A stretch of DNA of 64,000 nucleotides from positions 72,890,708 to 72,954,707 of the forward strand of contig NC_091120.1 in the NCBI RefSeq assembly GCF_040183065.1. Reading direction: 5' to 3'. The position numbers were made by a program, and so were the translations under genes. The notes below the pieces were generated by a model. It saw only the letters and a program-made list of their open reading frames with translations, ran no database searches and was not told the DNA's origin. This DNA comes from Periplaneta americana. Its lineage: Eukaryota; Arthropoda; Insecta; Blattodea; Blattidae. The first letter of the stretch is position 1, and every line of letters begins with the position of its first letter. Of the stretch, positions 55,801 through 64,000 are shown piece after piece.

Positions 55801-57292
55801 AACATTCGCCACCGGTGCGAATATTTCGCGTCGGTGTGGGGAGGCCTTTAGGCTTTTAACATATTATTTTTAGAGACATTCAATATAGTAATAATTATAA
55901 ATTGGAAACTTACCACTGCAATTTCACCTAAATTGCACTGTTAATTATTGTTTTTAAATATTTGCAAAAATTAAGTAAACTCTACAATTCCACTAAAGTT
56001 ACTGCATTCGTGATGCAAGTAACATTAAGGAAGCCGTGAAAAAATCAACAAGATTCCAGACTCATCATAGACTGGGGGAAAAAAGACAGACGTATATCAC
56101 GGCCTGCTGGAGTATAGTAAACACAGAAAACATTTTAAAGCAACAATGTTGAAGATAGATATTTTTGTTTTGCAAATTTGCCGTCATTGAACAGAAACCA
56201 AGATGGAGATTTCATTTCAACTAATTAGAAATTCCTCTTTCAGATATGTAATAAACGATCTTCGCACAAAATAATGTACGATACACGAGCGGTATGTTTT
56301 CTTTCAATTCTCGGAAATTAAAAAAGCTCAACTACGTTTCGCTTTTTCAAACTTTTCCTCGAACATGAAAACTTCAACATACCGCTCTTGTAACGCATAT
56401 TACTATTTCTTTGGCAGTCCGTAAAATGAAGAGCAGTGCCTAAAGTGGTTATATACGTTTTTACGCACTTGTGTTTACGCTTTAGGCATTGATAACGGTG
56501 GGTAAAATGCAGCTTTACACACTGTCATAGAAAAAATAATTTGCCAAGATCGGTATTATCTTATTATGTCATTTTCAATGGATTTAGAAATATAATTAAA
56601 CAGGTGTTTACTACATAATTATACTAAACAAGAATTTACAATAAATAAGTAATTAATGTAATTTTGAAGTTATTGCTTGAAAATATTACGAGTTTACTGA
56701 ATTAATAATATTACAAAAATTATAGAAATATCTCTTCCTTCTGATGATTTTTACAAATCCTCTTTTCGCATATATACAAATAGAGACTTCATTCTTTCCA
56801 TGCAATCTTAATTTTTTATTTACGGAATAATAGACAGGTTAATATTCGAAAAAGATACACAAATTGAAATACCATTGGATGTAGACATGTATTTTATGGC
56901 AAAGAGAGATTAGTTGTCGATAACGTTTATGTCCACCGGACACGTCTTTCCTTGGAAAAGGAAGATGATGAACACTAATTCGCTTTACACCTTGAATTTC
57001 TCTGTACGTTATACGTACATATGGAGATTATCGTTAACGATTACCACTCTAATACAGCCTTGTACTTCTACTTGAGAGAGTAACAATGTCGTGTGTTTCA
57101 GGACTAGGATGGCTCTTCTGGTTAGTGCCGTACCGCTACTACCGACAAATCAAAGAAGAAAGGACTCCGACCACTCCTGTTGTCTATTACAACTCTGAAC
57201 TCCCAAACGATCAAATGCATATTACCTATCCAGAAGAGGCGAAAGCTCTGTGCTCTAGCAATCCCAGCAAGTCTATTTCAGAGGTCGTTTGA
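39552..57292 (+). CDS. Four-transmembrane LAPTM4/DUF4728-like protein, join of four exons
   Basis: The coding sequence joins 39552-39735, 41425-41510, 46024-46174 and 57102-57292, giving 203 residues. All introns are GT-AG, and the phases match (1, 0, 1). The N-terminus has a Cys cluster, CSCCCCKCSLRAAA (residues 14-27). Four hydrophobic segments follow at about 24-50, 67-87, 95-121 and 124-150. A polar tail of some 50 residues ends in SEVV, a possible PDZ-binding end. This topology and the Cys cluster resemble insect LAPTM4/DUF4728-type proteins, some of which act in lysosomal or septate-junction membranes. The exact orthologue and function are not known to me. Introns are 1.7, 4.5 and 10.9 kb and full of transposons, none of which disrupts an exon. 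Confidence 0.9.
39736..40314. other. Intron 1, left part
   Basis: No further gene seen. An open frame at 39810-39998 has no family features. Confidence 0.5.
40315..40723. mobile_element. 409-bp MITE in intron 1
   Basis: The ends ACAGGGTGATTCACGAG are inverted copies, and the arms stay similar for about 110 bp through CCGTCCTTTACGGAGC and TTATTTCTGAAGACATT. There is no coding capacity. This type of end is a common arthropod repeat. Confidence 0.85.
40758..40814. repeat. (ATT)n microsatellite
   Basis: An uninterrupted ATT tract inside intron 1. Confidence 0.9.
40815..41424. other. Intron 1, right part
   Basis: AT-rich sequence. A 128-residue open frame at 40985-41371 has no recognisable motif. 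Confidence 0.5.
41425..41510 (+). CDS. Tetraspan gene, coding exon 2
   Basis: It is bounded by TTCTCTTTACAG and GTGAGT. It encodes 29 residues, counting the split Glu codon, including the second membrane segment ILVTVIVSLIVHILLLYG. It ends in phase 0. Confidence 0.9.
41813..42039. mobile_element. Fold-back MITE with 96-bp arms
   Basis: Arms 41813-41908 and 41944-42039 are almost perfect inverted copies around a 35-bp spacer. The TA at 41814-41815 and 42037-42038 may be the target site. The arms themselves contain inner repeats of the CAACGAT type. It inserted next to a short ATGGCGAACGATAATACC word that recurs at 53801. Confidence 0.9.
42040..42949. other. Unassigned part of intron 2, possible Harbinger remnant
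   Basis: A minus-strand frame at 42054-42353 reads MSTDQLLLLVQEINCLCSLF, without clear family. The ATGGCGAACGAT word on its left matches the start of the transposase remnant at 53801, which hints at a related element. Support is weak. Confidence 0.3.
42950..43193 (+). pseudogene. mariner-like transposase C-terminal remnant
   Basis: One frame reads PARSPIFNPIDFYLWVHLKE, then RVYSEPIPTTDLFRQQI, followed by stops and a tail resembling the LCIQ-x-GGHFEHLL end of some mariner-type transposases. The SPxxNPxDFxLW block is the region of the third catalytic residue. Two stops and the missing upstream part mark it as dead. Confidence 0.7.
43194..44276. other. Unassigned part of intron 2
   Basis: AT-rich, with no gene recognised. 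Confidence 0.4.
44277..45952 (-). mobile_element. pogo/Tigger-like element in intron 2
   Basis: The ends CCGTCAAACGGGGTGAATTG and, inverted, CCGTCAAATGGAGTGAATTG are flanked by TA at 44275-44276 and 45953-45954. The subterminal GACTTGAGACA words also match in inverted orientation. Minus-strand remnants around 45340-45440 read like a helix-turn-helix (HPDQSLRAIAEKYGV), and the piece at 44725-45018 may be later transposase. All are broken. Confidence 0.75.
46024..46174 (+). CDS. Tetraspan gene, coding exon 3
   Basis: It is bounded by TATCACTTACAG and GTAAGT. It encodes the third membrane segment and most of the fourth (Met/Ile/Leu rich), and ends in phase 1. Confidence 0.92.
46547..46796 (+). 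mobile_element. tRNA-derived SINE, first family, in intron 3
   Basis: Head with GGAGTAACGGTTAGCAC and B box GGTTCGATTCCCG, AACCAGGT-type core and full tail. The target duplication is AACATATTTAAAAG (46533-46546) and AACATATTAAAAG (46797-46809). It lies in the sense direction of the host gene. Confidence 0.9.
46810..47360. other. Unassigned part of intron 3
   Basis: No gene recognised. Confidence 0.4.
47800..49190. other. Sequence between the motif clusters
   Basis: It contains short plus-strand frames around 48520-49085 with Lys/Glu-rich residues and many stops. It may be the decayed coding part of the element, but no family was recognised. Confidence 0.3.
49194..49374. mobile_element. Inverted-repeat element with a tRNA-like unit
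   Basis: Arms 49194-49239 and 49327-49374 are almost perfect inverted copies ending in AATACGAGAAAAATTCGT. The minus strand at 49222-49293 reads like a tRNA: acceptor stem CCGGCA/TGCCGG, D arm GCTC/GAGC, anticodon stem CTCAG/CTGAG with a 9-base loop, and T arm with GTTCGATTCC. The oversized loop argues against a working tRNA. The other arm holds the T arm and acceptor end only. Confidence 0.75.
49375..50857. other. Unassigned AT-rich part of intron 3
   Basis: No gene recognised, apart from the motif cluster near 49542-49815. Confidence 0.4.
50858..51668. mobile_element. 811-bp pogo-like non-autonomous element
   Basis: The ends CAGTGAAATCTCTCCTTACG and, inverted, CAGTGAAACCTCTCATTTACG-like sequence continue into GGACA words. 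TA flanks both ends (50856-50857, 51669-51670). GTTTACGGACAC-type words repeat near the left end. No transposase is present. Confidence 0.82.
51671..53024. other. Unassigned part of intron 3
   Basis: A C11 run lies near 52190, and two copies of a TTCATGGCC(G/A)TCTA word near 52580 and 52660. No gene recognised. Confidence 0.4.
53025..55847 (+). mobile_element. PIF/Harbinger-like element in intron 3
   Basis: The ends AGGCCTCCCCACACCGACGC and its inverted copy extend through GAAATATTCGC. TTA flanks both ends (53022-53024, 55848-55850), the family's 3-bp target. The GACGCGAAATATTCGCAGC word is repeated again near 53117. The interior carries a decayed transposase N-terminus. Confidence 0.85.
53801..54220 (+). 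pseudogene. Harbinger transposase N-terminal remnant
   Basis: From the ATG at 53801 the frame reads MANDDT, a stop, then LDVVFAVANVVKELIALEER and a basic segment. A later piece at about 54127-54220 reads MTLEDPRSFSNFLRIDENTF, the block that precedes the catalytic domain in Harbinger transposases. Stops and gaps separate them. No catalytic DDE residues were found. Confidence 0.6.
55851..57101. other. Unassigned right part of intron 3
   Basis: AT-rich sequence ending in the acceptor TGTCGTGTGTTTCAG. Confidence 0.5.
57102..57292 (+). CDS. Tetraspan gene, coding exon 4
   Basis: It completes the split Gly codon and encodes the last membrane edge (LGWLFWLVPYRYY) and the polar cytoplasmic tail. 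The stop TGA is at 57290-57292. The tail contains YYN and TYPEE segments that could be sorting signals (inference). Confidence 0.92.
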
Positions 57293-57360
57293 GTCAGCAC
57301 AATGTTGTAACTGCAACACTCTGCTGCCAATTTACTTCCTTGGAAGTGCAGTAATACATT

Positions 57361-57366
57361 AATAAA
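57361..57366 (+). terminator. Polyadenylation signal AATAAA
   Basis: A perfect AATAAA lies 69 bp after the stop codon of the tetraspan gene, giving a short 3' untranslated region. Confidence 0.75.
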
Positions 57367-57619
57367 AATGTAACATCACATTTTGAAAGAAAAGTTTAAT
57401 GTGCAATTCATGAGGAGACTCTAAATATCCTACAAGGAAAACTCAGCTCGGACTCCTCGCGGCGCGCATGCTATAACCCTCTTAAGGTGCGTACACACTT
57501 AGCGAACGAACAACGAACGAATGATGAAGCGAAACTTCGTTGTTCGTTCGCTGTTTGGAGCAACGTACAAACCATCAGCAAATGGTCAGAAAACTTTCAC
57601 TTTCGCTGATTACCCGCAA

Positions 57620-58080
57620 TAATGGCAGACGAAAATATAATCATAGCAAGTGCAGCTGTTGTTATCATAGGCAGTTTAACAAAAAGAAAGTTAAAACTAC
57701 AAAAGACGATGGTGACAGACGCTACTCTACGAAAGTCGCAATCAATATAGAGGCACTGACTTGCTTCATGATTTACGTCGAATGGAATCGGGACAGTTTC
57801 ACAACTTCTGTCGCATTTCAGAAACAGACTTCGAAATATTACTGTGCAAAATAGGGTCAAAAATTTCAAAGAAAGACACAGGCTAGCGAGAAGCAATATC
57901 TATTGAGGAAAGGCTAGCATTAACACTTCGATATCTCGCTACAGGAGACTCGTATACAAGTTTAATATATTTATTCAAAGTGCCGAAACAGCTGATCACC
58001 AGGATTGTTCCAGAAGTATGTACTGATATAATTGAGGAACTGGAAGATTTTATTAAGGTACAACTGCAAGAAGGGGAAAG
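57620..58080 (+). pseudogene. HARBI1-like transposase N-terminus
   Basis: After a frameshift near 57710 the frame reads LLHDLRRMESGQFHNFCRIS, then ETDFEILLCKIGSKISKKDT and a stop at about 57884. It continues with ISIEERLALTLRYLATGDSY and IVPEVCTDIIEELEDFI. These are the regions before the catalytic domain. The catalytic DDE part is deleted, so it cannot cut DNA. Confidence 0.85.
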
Positions 58081-58464
58081 TTTCAATATACGGATACTTC
58101 ACTGACAATAATTATCTCAAAATACTAAAAAGAGATTTTTGTCTGTGTTTGTCGAATGCGCATCATGCTTACGAAAAGGCACTTTTCAGTGCCAATAATT
58201 TATTTTGTGCGCACAAGGTTGGAACTTTGTTTTTGTTTCTGGGCGTGAATTTGTTTATACGCGAACCAAGTTGACTCGTACAGTTCATCACTCCCCATTT
58301 CAGATCTTTTTATGGACTTCTGTCTTTCCCTCCGGAATGATGTCAGTAGGGACTCAATTTTCTTTTCGACTTCTGCTTCCTACAATAAACAACAAGTAGA
58401 CTATGTATCCACTGAAAATAAATAAACAAAAATAATTTTCAAATTTTGCACGTGTTTGACTCGC

Positions 58465-58611
58465 CTACATCTTTCCAATAGCTTCCGCGACATCATGTTT
58501 TCTTACTTTATTGTGATAAATAGGATACTTGGAATTCCATAAAGTTTCCTGCTCCCTATATGCATTAATAAGATTTATAACAGCGTCTTCCGTCCACTCC
58601 AGTTTCGACAT
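58465..58611 (-). pseudogene. MADF/Myb-like accessory protein of Harbinger, N-terminal piece
   Basis: A 48-residue frame starts MSKLEWTEDAVINLINAYRE and ends in VAEAIGKM before a stop. The pattern W-x8-L-I-x-A-Y, then LWN and the HDVAEAIG block, fits the MADF domain carried by the second gene of PIF/Harbinger elements. That protein normally helps the transposase enter the nucleus and bind DNA. The frame is too short to be complete. Confidence 0.75.
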
Positions 58612-58952
58612 CCTGTTGGTGAAATTGAACTAAGCGCTGCGTTCTGCTACCAACTACAAACTAGTGGCAAATCCCGTCCACAACGAATACCAACTTCCTT
58701 TGATGTACAGACAAACGACGGATCACTTCCGAAGGCAAACCAAACGATCGGTTTGCCATTACTGCGACGTACAGTACACACGTTTCGATTTCAGTCAGCG
58801 AATGCATTCGTTCGTTGTTCGTTCGCTAAGTGTGTACGCACCTTTACACCCCTACAGTAAGCGTGAAAGCATGCTGGGAAGGGGAGCATATATCATCAGC
58901 AAGAGATAGTCACGCCCGCTGGTTTCTGCGCACAGAGTTTTCCTTGTCGGAT

Positions 58953-59073
58953 GCCTTATAATAGGTAGTGTGAGAATTTTATGTTGCTTGTCTCGATCAA
59001 GTTACTTCCTCATTTTTTTCATCCTGAGTTAACTATTCTAATGAATGGTTCAGTTCACTTAATATGTGATGAT
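58953..59073. other. Spacer between two MITEs
   Basis: Nothing recognised. Confidence 0.4.
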
Positions 59074-59182
59074 TAGAGGGCGGATCTGTGTGCGTTGTCC
59101 CTGAAGTTTAGTATGCATGGACTGTGTTGCTGATTCGTCGCGTCGCGTTTCGTTTTCTAATCGCACACAGATTCGTCCTCTA
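59074..59182. mobile_element. 109-bp MITE with hAT-like 8-bp duplication
   Basis: The ends TAGAGGGCGGATCTGTGTG and, inverted, TAGAGGACGAATCTGTGTG match apart from two bases. Perfect 8-bp duplications, GTGATGAT, lie at 59066-59073 and 59183-59190. Confidence 0.88.
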
Positions 59183-59190
59183 GTGATGAT

Positions 59191-60307
59191 AATTCTAACT
59201 CTGTACTTGTTTGCTACACATTCAATTTTAAAGTAACTTTTTCTAAAAGTGAGCGCAATATCACATCAGTTGGTACTCGTGTGGCGATGTGCATCAACCT
59301 CGGCTCTAAAAATGTAGTAACCTTGGGTTAGGAAACCGTGGTTAAAATATAACTTCTGTGAACCATTTATAATTACCGTTTATTTACATTTGATTAGCCT
59401 ACATCTCATCTAATCAAGCAAAGTATGTGACGATCGTTTGTATAAAGTGACAAAAGGAAAGCACCCACAATTATCTCAGCGAAGACAATAATCAGTGCCT
59501 AAAAACGACTGTGCTGACTCCGTTCTACGTTGAAAAGAACGTATCTTACTTTTTCTTGTTGCATTTGTTTGTCTTAGACGCTGTTATGTTTCCAGGTTCC
59601 ATTTCTTTGTTTCTTTTCTTTTTTTTTAGTGGCGCTAGGTTAAATCTTACAAAATGGAAAATGAAAATGATTATTCCCCAACATGTGTATGAAGTATTGG
59701 TAGATCTAATTGCTAGATATAAATATGTACGGTAATATAAAACATTATAGAGTAGCTATTCATAAAGGGAAAAGGATGAAACACAGATCACCAGGAGATT
59801 AATATGAATGTGCGAACAATCCAGGATCGCAATTGGAGGAGTTATGCAATAATAGACCAAGCGCCAAAAACCTGATTCAAGATATTGGCCTCAGTTTTTT
59901 TAATATGTGTTTTATAAAACAGTTTATTCAAGAAGTATTACAACATTCATACTATTTAAAAAAATAGCACAAATAATACCAAAAAAGGCAAACCGATTTT
60001 TAATAAGAGACCAGCAGTTGAATTTTTCAAAACAAAATAAATAAATGAATTTTATGCAATAAACAAATTTTTGCTTATAAATGGCAGCAAAATTCAGATA
60101 TCGCATTATTGATTTTTTTTCCGAGTTAAATTAGTCTGCCATCAATAGATTTGTGCAAATATCTCTCTTTTTTTTTTTTTTTCAAATTGTTGGTTGATCT
60201 ATTATTGTGAAACTCCGTCCAAATTATACCAGGGGACTGTGCAATATCCAAAAATCCATTGATAACCTCATTCCCTTGAATCTGCGACGTAGCAAAAGAT
60301 ATTTTGT
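59191..60307. other. Unassigned stretch
   Basis: No gene recognised; short frames have no family features. Confidence 0.4.
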
Positions 60308-61344
60308 CAGTGGCGGCTCCTGCATATTTTTTTAAGAGGAGAAAAGAAGTTAACAGTACAAAATGACACTTTCTTAAAATAAACATGCTATAAATTAGTC
60401 TACATGCATTCATGTAAGACCAGGTAGTTTTTAGGTTGCTTTTCCCTTTTTGCATAGCAATAATCTGTTCTTGTAAACTGAGTTTCCTAAATTATCCAAA
60501 ATATGTTTTCACTTCCATTCATTGTTGATATCGCACAAATTAACAATTACAAGGAAATTCACAACCTCGCAGCATTTTCGCAGACACTACAGCATCACAC
60601 GTGTTGAAAGAGACTAGCTACTAACACGCAACATTGTTGTTTTCATTTATTGCTCGTAATTTATTAAGTTCATGCTGCTGTAATACCTATAATTGTGATG
60701 TAGGCCTATATGAACATTTAAATGCATATTTATGCTGTAATAATACAGTATTATTAAATGAGGTTTTTTGTACATTTGTATGTTGACTAACAATAATGTT
60801 CTGAAATATACGAATATCCTTTTGAAGTTTCTTTTCTTCAAATTAAAAATATCTAAGTTTTACTTTAAATATTCCTATCCCACGCGTGTTGAAAAGGAAT
60901 AACAATGGCGGCCGACTCGCTACTCTGCTACATCCACGGACTCTGGCTTGATGCACGGCCAGTCGGTTTCTGTCTGCTACACTATCTCTCGCTCATGCGC
61001 AGAATCAGAGGAGGATCTCCTCCCTATCCGTTCATTTTACTTGCTTTGAAACTCTGCACTTCTTTCTCTGGCCGCTAGTGCGCTGTTGTCTATGTGTGTT
61101 AACTGCAGAAGGATTGGCTTTCCTCCTCACAAACAATCTCGCATTCTTCTTACAGTTTTCGCGCAGCACATGAGCACGCGTCGTTTAAAACGCGATTAAC
61201 CGAGGTTTTCTGATAGCTGTGAACTTAAAAATTATCGAATCTTCCACGAATTTCAAGACGCACATTTTATTTGGCATTTAATTTCAAAAGAAGAAAAATG
61301 TGAGGAGGACGTTCCTCCCCTCCCTCCCCCGAGAACCGCCACTG
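60308..61344. mobile_element. hAT-like non-autonomous element
   Basis: The ends CAGTGGCGGCTC and, inverted, CAGTGGCGGTTC fit hAT termini. The flanking 8-mers TATTTTGT and GATTCTGT agree at six positions. No transposase was seen inside. Confidence 0.65.
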
Positions 61345-61619
61345 GATTCTGTGTAGTCTTTTAAAATGCTGAAAGTCAGTTCTACTGAATACTAATGTTG
61401 TAACAGCCGGTTAATAGAAGAAATTGAATTATTTCTGTTTGTTGGTTATTGTAAGCGATACTTACATATGTTGCAGCAGAAATGACACGGAAAATTTCAA
61501 TAAACCAAGTCTGCTCTGAAATTTTCTGTTACCTAATTCCTCGTAAGAATTCTCTACTTCCACTAGCGACTATCAAATCTTCACGATCACTATAATTCCT
61601 ATCCCAGCAATCCAGATAC
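61345..61619. other. Unassigned stretch
   Basis: Nothing recognised. Confidence 0.4.
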
Positions 61620-61677
<58 letters not shown>

Positions 61678-61767
61678 GGTCTAATAATAATAATAATAAT
61701 AATAATAATAGGTCTAATAATAATAATAATAATAATAGGTCTAATAATAATAATAATAATAATAATC

Positions 61768-61799
<32 letters not shown>
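61620..61799. repeat. (ATA)n microsatellite with AGGTCTA spacers
   Basis: ATA tracts are interrupted three times by AGGTCTA, which shows higher-order duplication of a mutated unit. Confidence 0.9.
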
Positions 61800-62913
61800 C
61801 TTCGAAATCATCAGTCGTGGATCTGGCTGCCATTTTGCTCTCAAGTCTACTAATCACTGGTTATCTCTTTTAACCGCCGGAATATGACCGGTTAGAGATC
61901 ACAGTGATTAACCTGTTTAAGTAATAATCGAAGTCTATGCACTGTTAAAAAAACTTAACCAAAGGTTGCGTACTATCTTATACGGTGGTTATAAAAACTG
62001 ATGTTGATACACATGGCCATTAACATTCTTTGAATAAGCTCAAACTCAGTTTCAGACAGGTGTGTACGCAAGGGGGGGGGGGTTAACAGATTTGAACCCT
62101 CCCCTTGAACATACAAAAATGCATGTTTAGATTTAAGTGGTTTTTATCCATAATCGTTTCCCCTTCTCTAATTTTTCACTGTCAGAGTAACAAAATCTAC
62201 ATCGACTTAAGGCGTAGTCCTCCTAGCCCTGGTTTCAGATGAGGAATATTTAAATTATTTTTCATTCAAGACTCTTGAGTTTTCCTCTCAAAAATGATCA
62301 CAAGTCTCTTCCTGGAAATTGTGTAATTAACTAATTGACGCCATTCTTGTTTATATACATGACGTAAGAGAATGACTTTATGTGACACTCCTGTAACAAG
62401 CTCAAAGTGTGTTCGTATAATCATCTGTTTACATACTGTTGCCTTATTGAGCTGTTAGAAGGTGGAGACTGCCTTTAGTCTGACTTGTAAGTTGCTTCAT
62501 CTTGTGAAAGCAGGAGCGTTAATTTCATCAAAGTAAGAGAAGCAGTGCTTCGTTATAAAGTTATTAACTCATGAAATAAAATATGTATTTTTAAATAATT
62601 TGTTTGTGGTCTATTTTATAGCCTCGTTATTTTTGTCCCAAACTAGGTTCTACGCAATGAGCAGCGACCAGGTCAGGAGAGTTTGCCTTCTCCCTCTCAA
62701 CCCTAAACCCCTCGGTACGGGTGGCTACCATAGACTTACTAAATAACCTGGTGGCTACAGACTCCCCTCCCCCTCCCACGGTGTTAATTTTTTCCCGATT
62801 CCCTCAGAAGCAGTAATTTTAAATATACCGATTCCCTCCGCGCCAAAAAGGAGCTCCTGGAATTAAATACCGGTACTCCGATTCCCTCCCGTAAAGTCTG
62901 GCTGGGTGTCATC
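61800..62913. other. Unassigned stretch
   Basis: It has a G11 run near 62071 and three CCGATTCCCTC words near 62795-62890. No gene recognised. Confidence 0.4.
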
Positions 62914-63090
62914 ACAGTCTAGTATATACTGTACAATCACGAAGCTTGAGTTGTTGAGGGTACTAGGACTGTGCCGGTACTATTTTGCATTGTCTGTGAT
63001 GAGGCGATAGTAGCGATCCTAGTGGTTAGCAACTATCTATGGATGCATATTCCCTACGTATTGAGCTTCGTGACTATATACTAGACTGTA
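62914..63090. mobile_element. MITE with CAGTCTAGTATATA ends
   Basis: The left end ACAGTCTAGTATATACTG...TCACGAAGCTT is matched inverted at 63065-63090, with an 8-bp gap. No coding capacity. Part of the family is also seen at 1743. Confidence 0.75.
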
Positions 63091-63491
63091 GTGTCATGGT
63101 CTTTCTGCTTTTGGTTACATATCGTTGCGAACATGAAGTCTCTAACAGTAAGTATACTACTTCATTTATTTTATCAAGGGAGATGAAAATATATATGTTA
63201 AGTTTTATTTACATGTTTTCCAGTTTTAGTTTCACTACCAGTTCTTGAAATTAAACTAAATTCTATTCAAACTTGACTGTATTGTAACCTTAATGAGACA
63301 GCAGAGAAAGTTGAAGATTTTTTATTTAAAAAAAGTACAAAGGTTGAAATTGTTTTGCTTCATTACAGTGAGACTATTACTCTTCATGACGGTATTATGA
63401 ATTTTAGCACGGCTGAAATTATTGTAGCTTTTTATTTACTAATTTTTGGAGAAACTGAACACCATTGTGAACTTGAGCTGGGCAGAAAGGT
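63091..63491. other. Unassigned stretch
   Basis: Nothing recognised. It may belong to the duplicated unit if that extends left of window position 1. Confidence 0.35.
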
Positions 63492-63690
63492 AAGAATAGG
63501 TTAGATTTTATTTATGATTGGGATCTACTTCGATTTCGTAATAAATTTACAAATAATTTAAAATTACATTAAATTTCCTTCTTCGAACAAACTTGATCTA
63601 CGAATTCAGTTTGGCATTAGAAAACATTTCCTTTCTACGAATTCACATCTCAGTTCATTATGCCACCATACTGCATCACATGGCATACAG
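63492..63690 (+). repeat. Right copy of the duplicated sequence, without insertions
   Basis: This matches 3-160 plus 696-724 as one uninterrupted piece. It shows the pre-insertion site of the SINE dimer with a single ATCTCAGTTCATTAT. The match ends at GGCATACAG, where the next element begins. Confidence 0.88.
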
Positions 63691-64000
63691 CAGGGCTGGG
63701 CACATTACGTGATTCTGAGAAATGAGCGCTGTGTGCTTTAAAGAGCGCGTCTTGCGAGCGCTGTGACGTAAGCATACTGTACGTCATTCAGTGTCGGTGC
63801 AGTGGTGACTGCAGTATGAGACGAACTTTGAAGACGGAGCTTCCGCTCATACACTAAAGCGGCCCGCTACTCCCAATGTTTTTAATGTATCATGGGAGGA
63901 GGAGTTCTTTTTGGTAGAGAGTAGTGGATTAGCAAAGTGTTTAATTTGGCATAAAACACTCCAACGGATTAAGAGGTTCAATATCCAACGACATTATTCT
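63691..64000 (+). mobile_element. Possible hAT-type element start, cut by window edge
   Basis: The junction begins CAGGGCTGGGCACATTACG, which resembles a hAT end, exactly where similarity to the left copy stops. The right end is outside the window. Confidence 0.35.

Larger units (their letters stand above)
57485..58843 (+). mobile_element. PIF/Harbinger element, internally deleted
   Basis: The ends AGGTGCGTACACACTTAGCG and the inverted copy continue through AACGAACAACGAACG, about 36 bp in all. Perfect TTA duplications lie at 57482-57484 and 58844-58846. It carries remnants of both genes of the family: a transposase N-terminus on + and a MADF/Myb-like protein start on -. The insertion lies about 0.12 kb beyond the tetraspan polyadenylation signal. 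Confidence 0.92.
57427..58952. mobile_element. Small MITE split by the Harbinger element
   Basis: The ends ATCCTACAAGGAAAACTC (57427-57444) and, inverted, ATCCGACAAGGAAAACTC (58935-58952) match at 17 of 18. Removing the inserted Harbinger leaves about 160 bp. The order of insertion is therefore MITE first, Harbinger second. Confidence 0.7.

Overview
The window looks like a piece of an insect nuclear genome from a large, repeat-rich, AT-rich species. The evidence is GT-AG introns, tRNA-derived SINEs, LINEs of two families, many DNA-transposon families and long ATT/TAA microsatellites. A hemimetabolous insect such as a cockroach or relative would fit, but that is inference from the repeat types only. 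There are no operons, bacterial signals, rRNA genes or CRISPR arrays.

Only one host gene could be assembled with confidence. It is a four-exon gene on the + strand (coding 39552-39735, 41425-41510, 46024-46174, 57102-57292) with matching splice phases. It encodes a 203-residue four-transmembrane protein with a Cys-rich N-terminus, resembling LAPTM4/DUF4728-type tetraspan proteins. A polyadenylation signal follows at 57361. Its introns hold many transposon insertions.

The rest is a mosaic of mobile elements. Positions 1-11400 hold a dimeric SINE, three 5'-shortened RTE-like LINE copies, a broken piggyBac transposase and more SINEs. Positions 11800-22600 hold an intact Tc1/mariner-type transposase ORF, a Penelope-type hammerhead motif and a P element with terminal repeats and a broken transposase. 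Positions 22900-30060 hold two CR1-like LINEs, the first with an open 782-residue reading frame, and a second hammerhead motif. Positions 30170-35800 hold a MULE-like element with arrays of a GTCCAC motif, a hAT remnant with an in-frame triplication, a MITE and a FLYWCH remnant. Positions 36800-63100 hold two inverted-repeat elements with tRNA-like arms, several MITEs, two pogo-like and two PIF/Harbinger-like elements, and hAT-like ends.

The window edges carry two copies of one sequence (3-724 and 63492-63690). The right copy lacks the SINE and LINE insertions of the left copy, so it shows the pre-insertion state. No single new system stands out. The best leads are the tRNA-armed inverted repeats, the GTTCCAAAA-type motif array, the two hammerhead motifs, the hAT triplication and the SINE dimer with its empty site.
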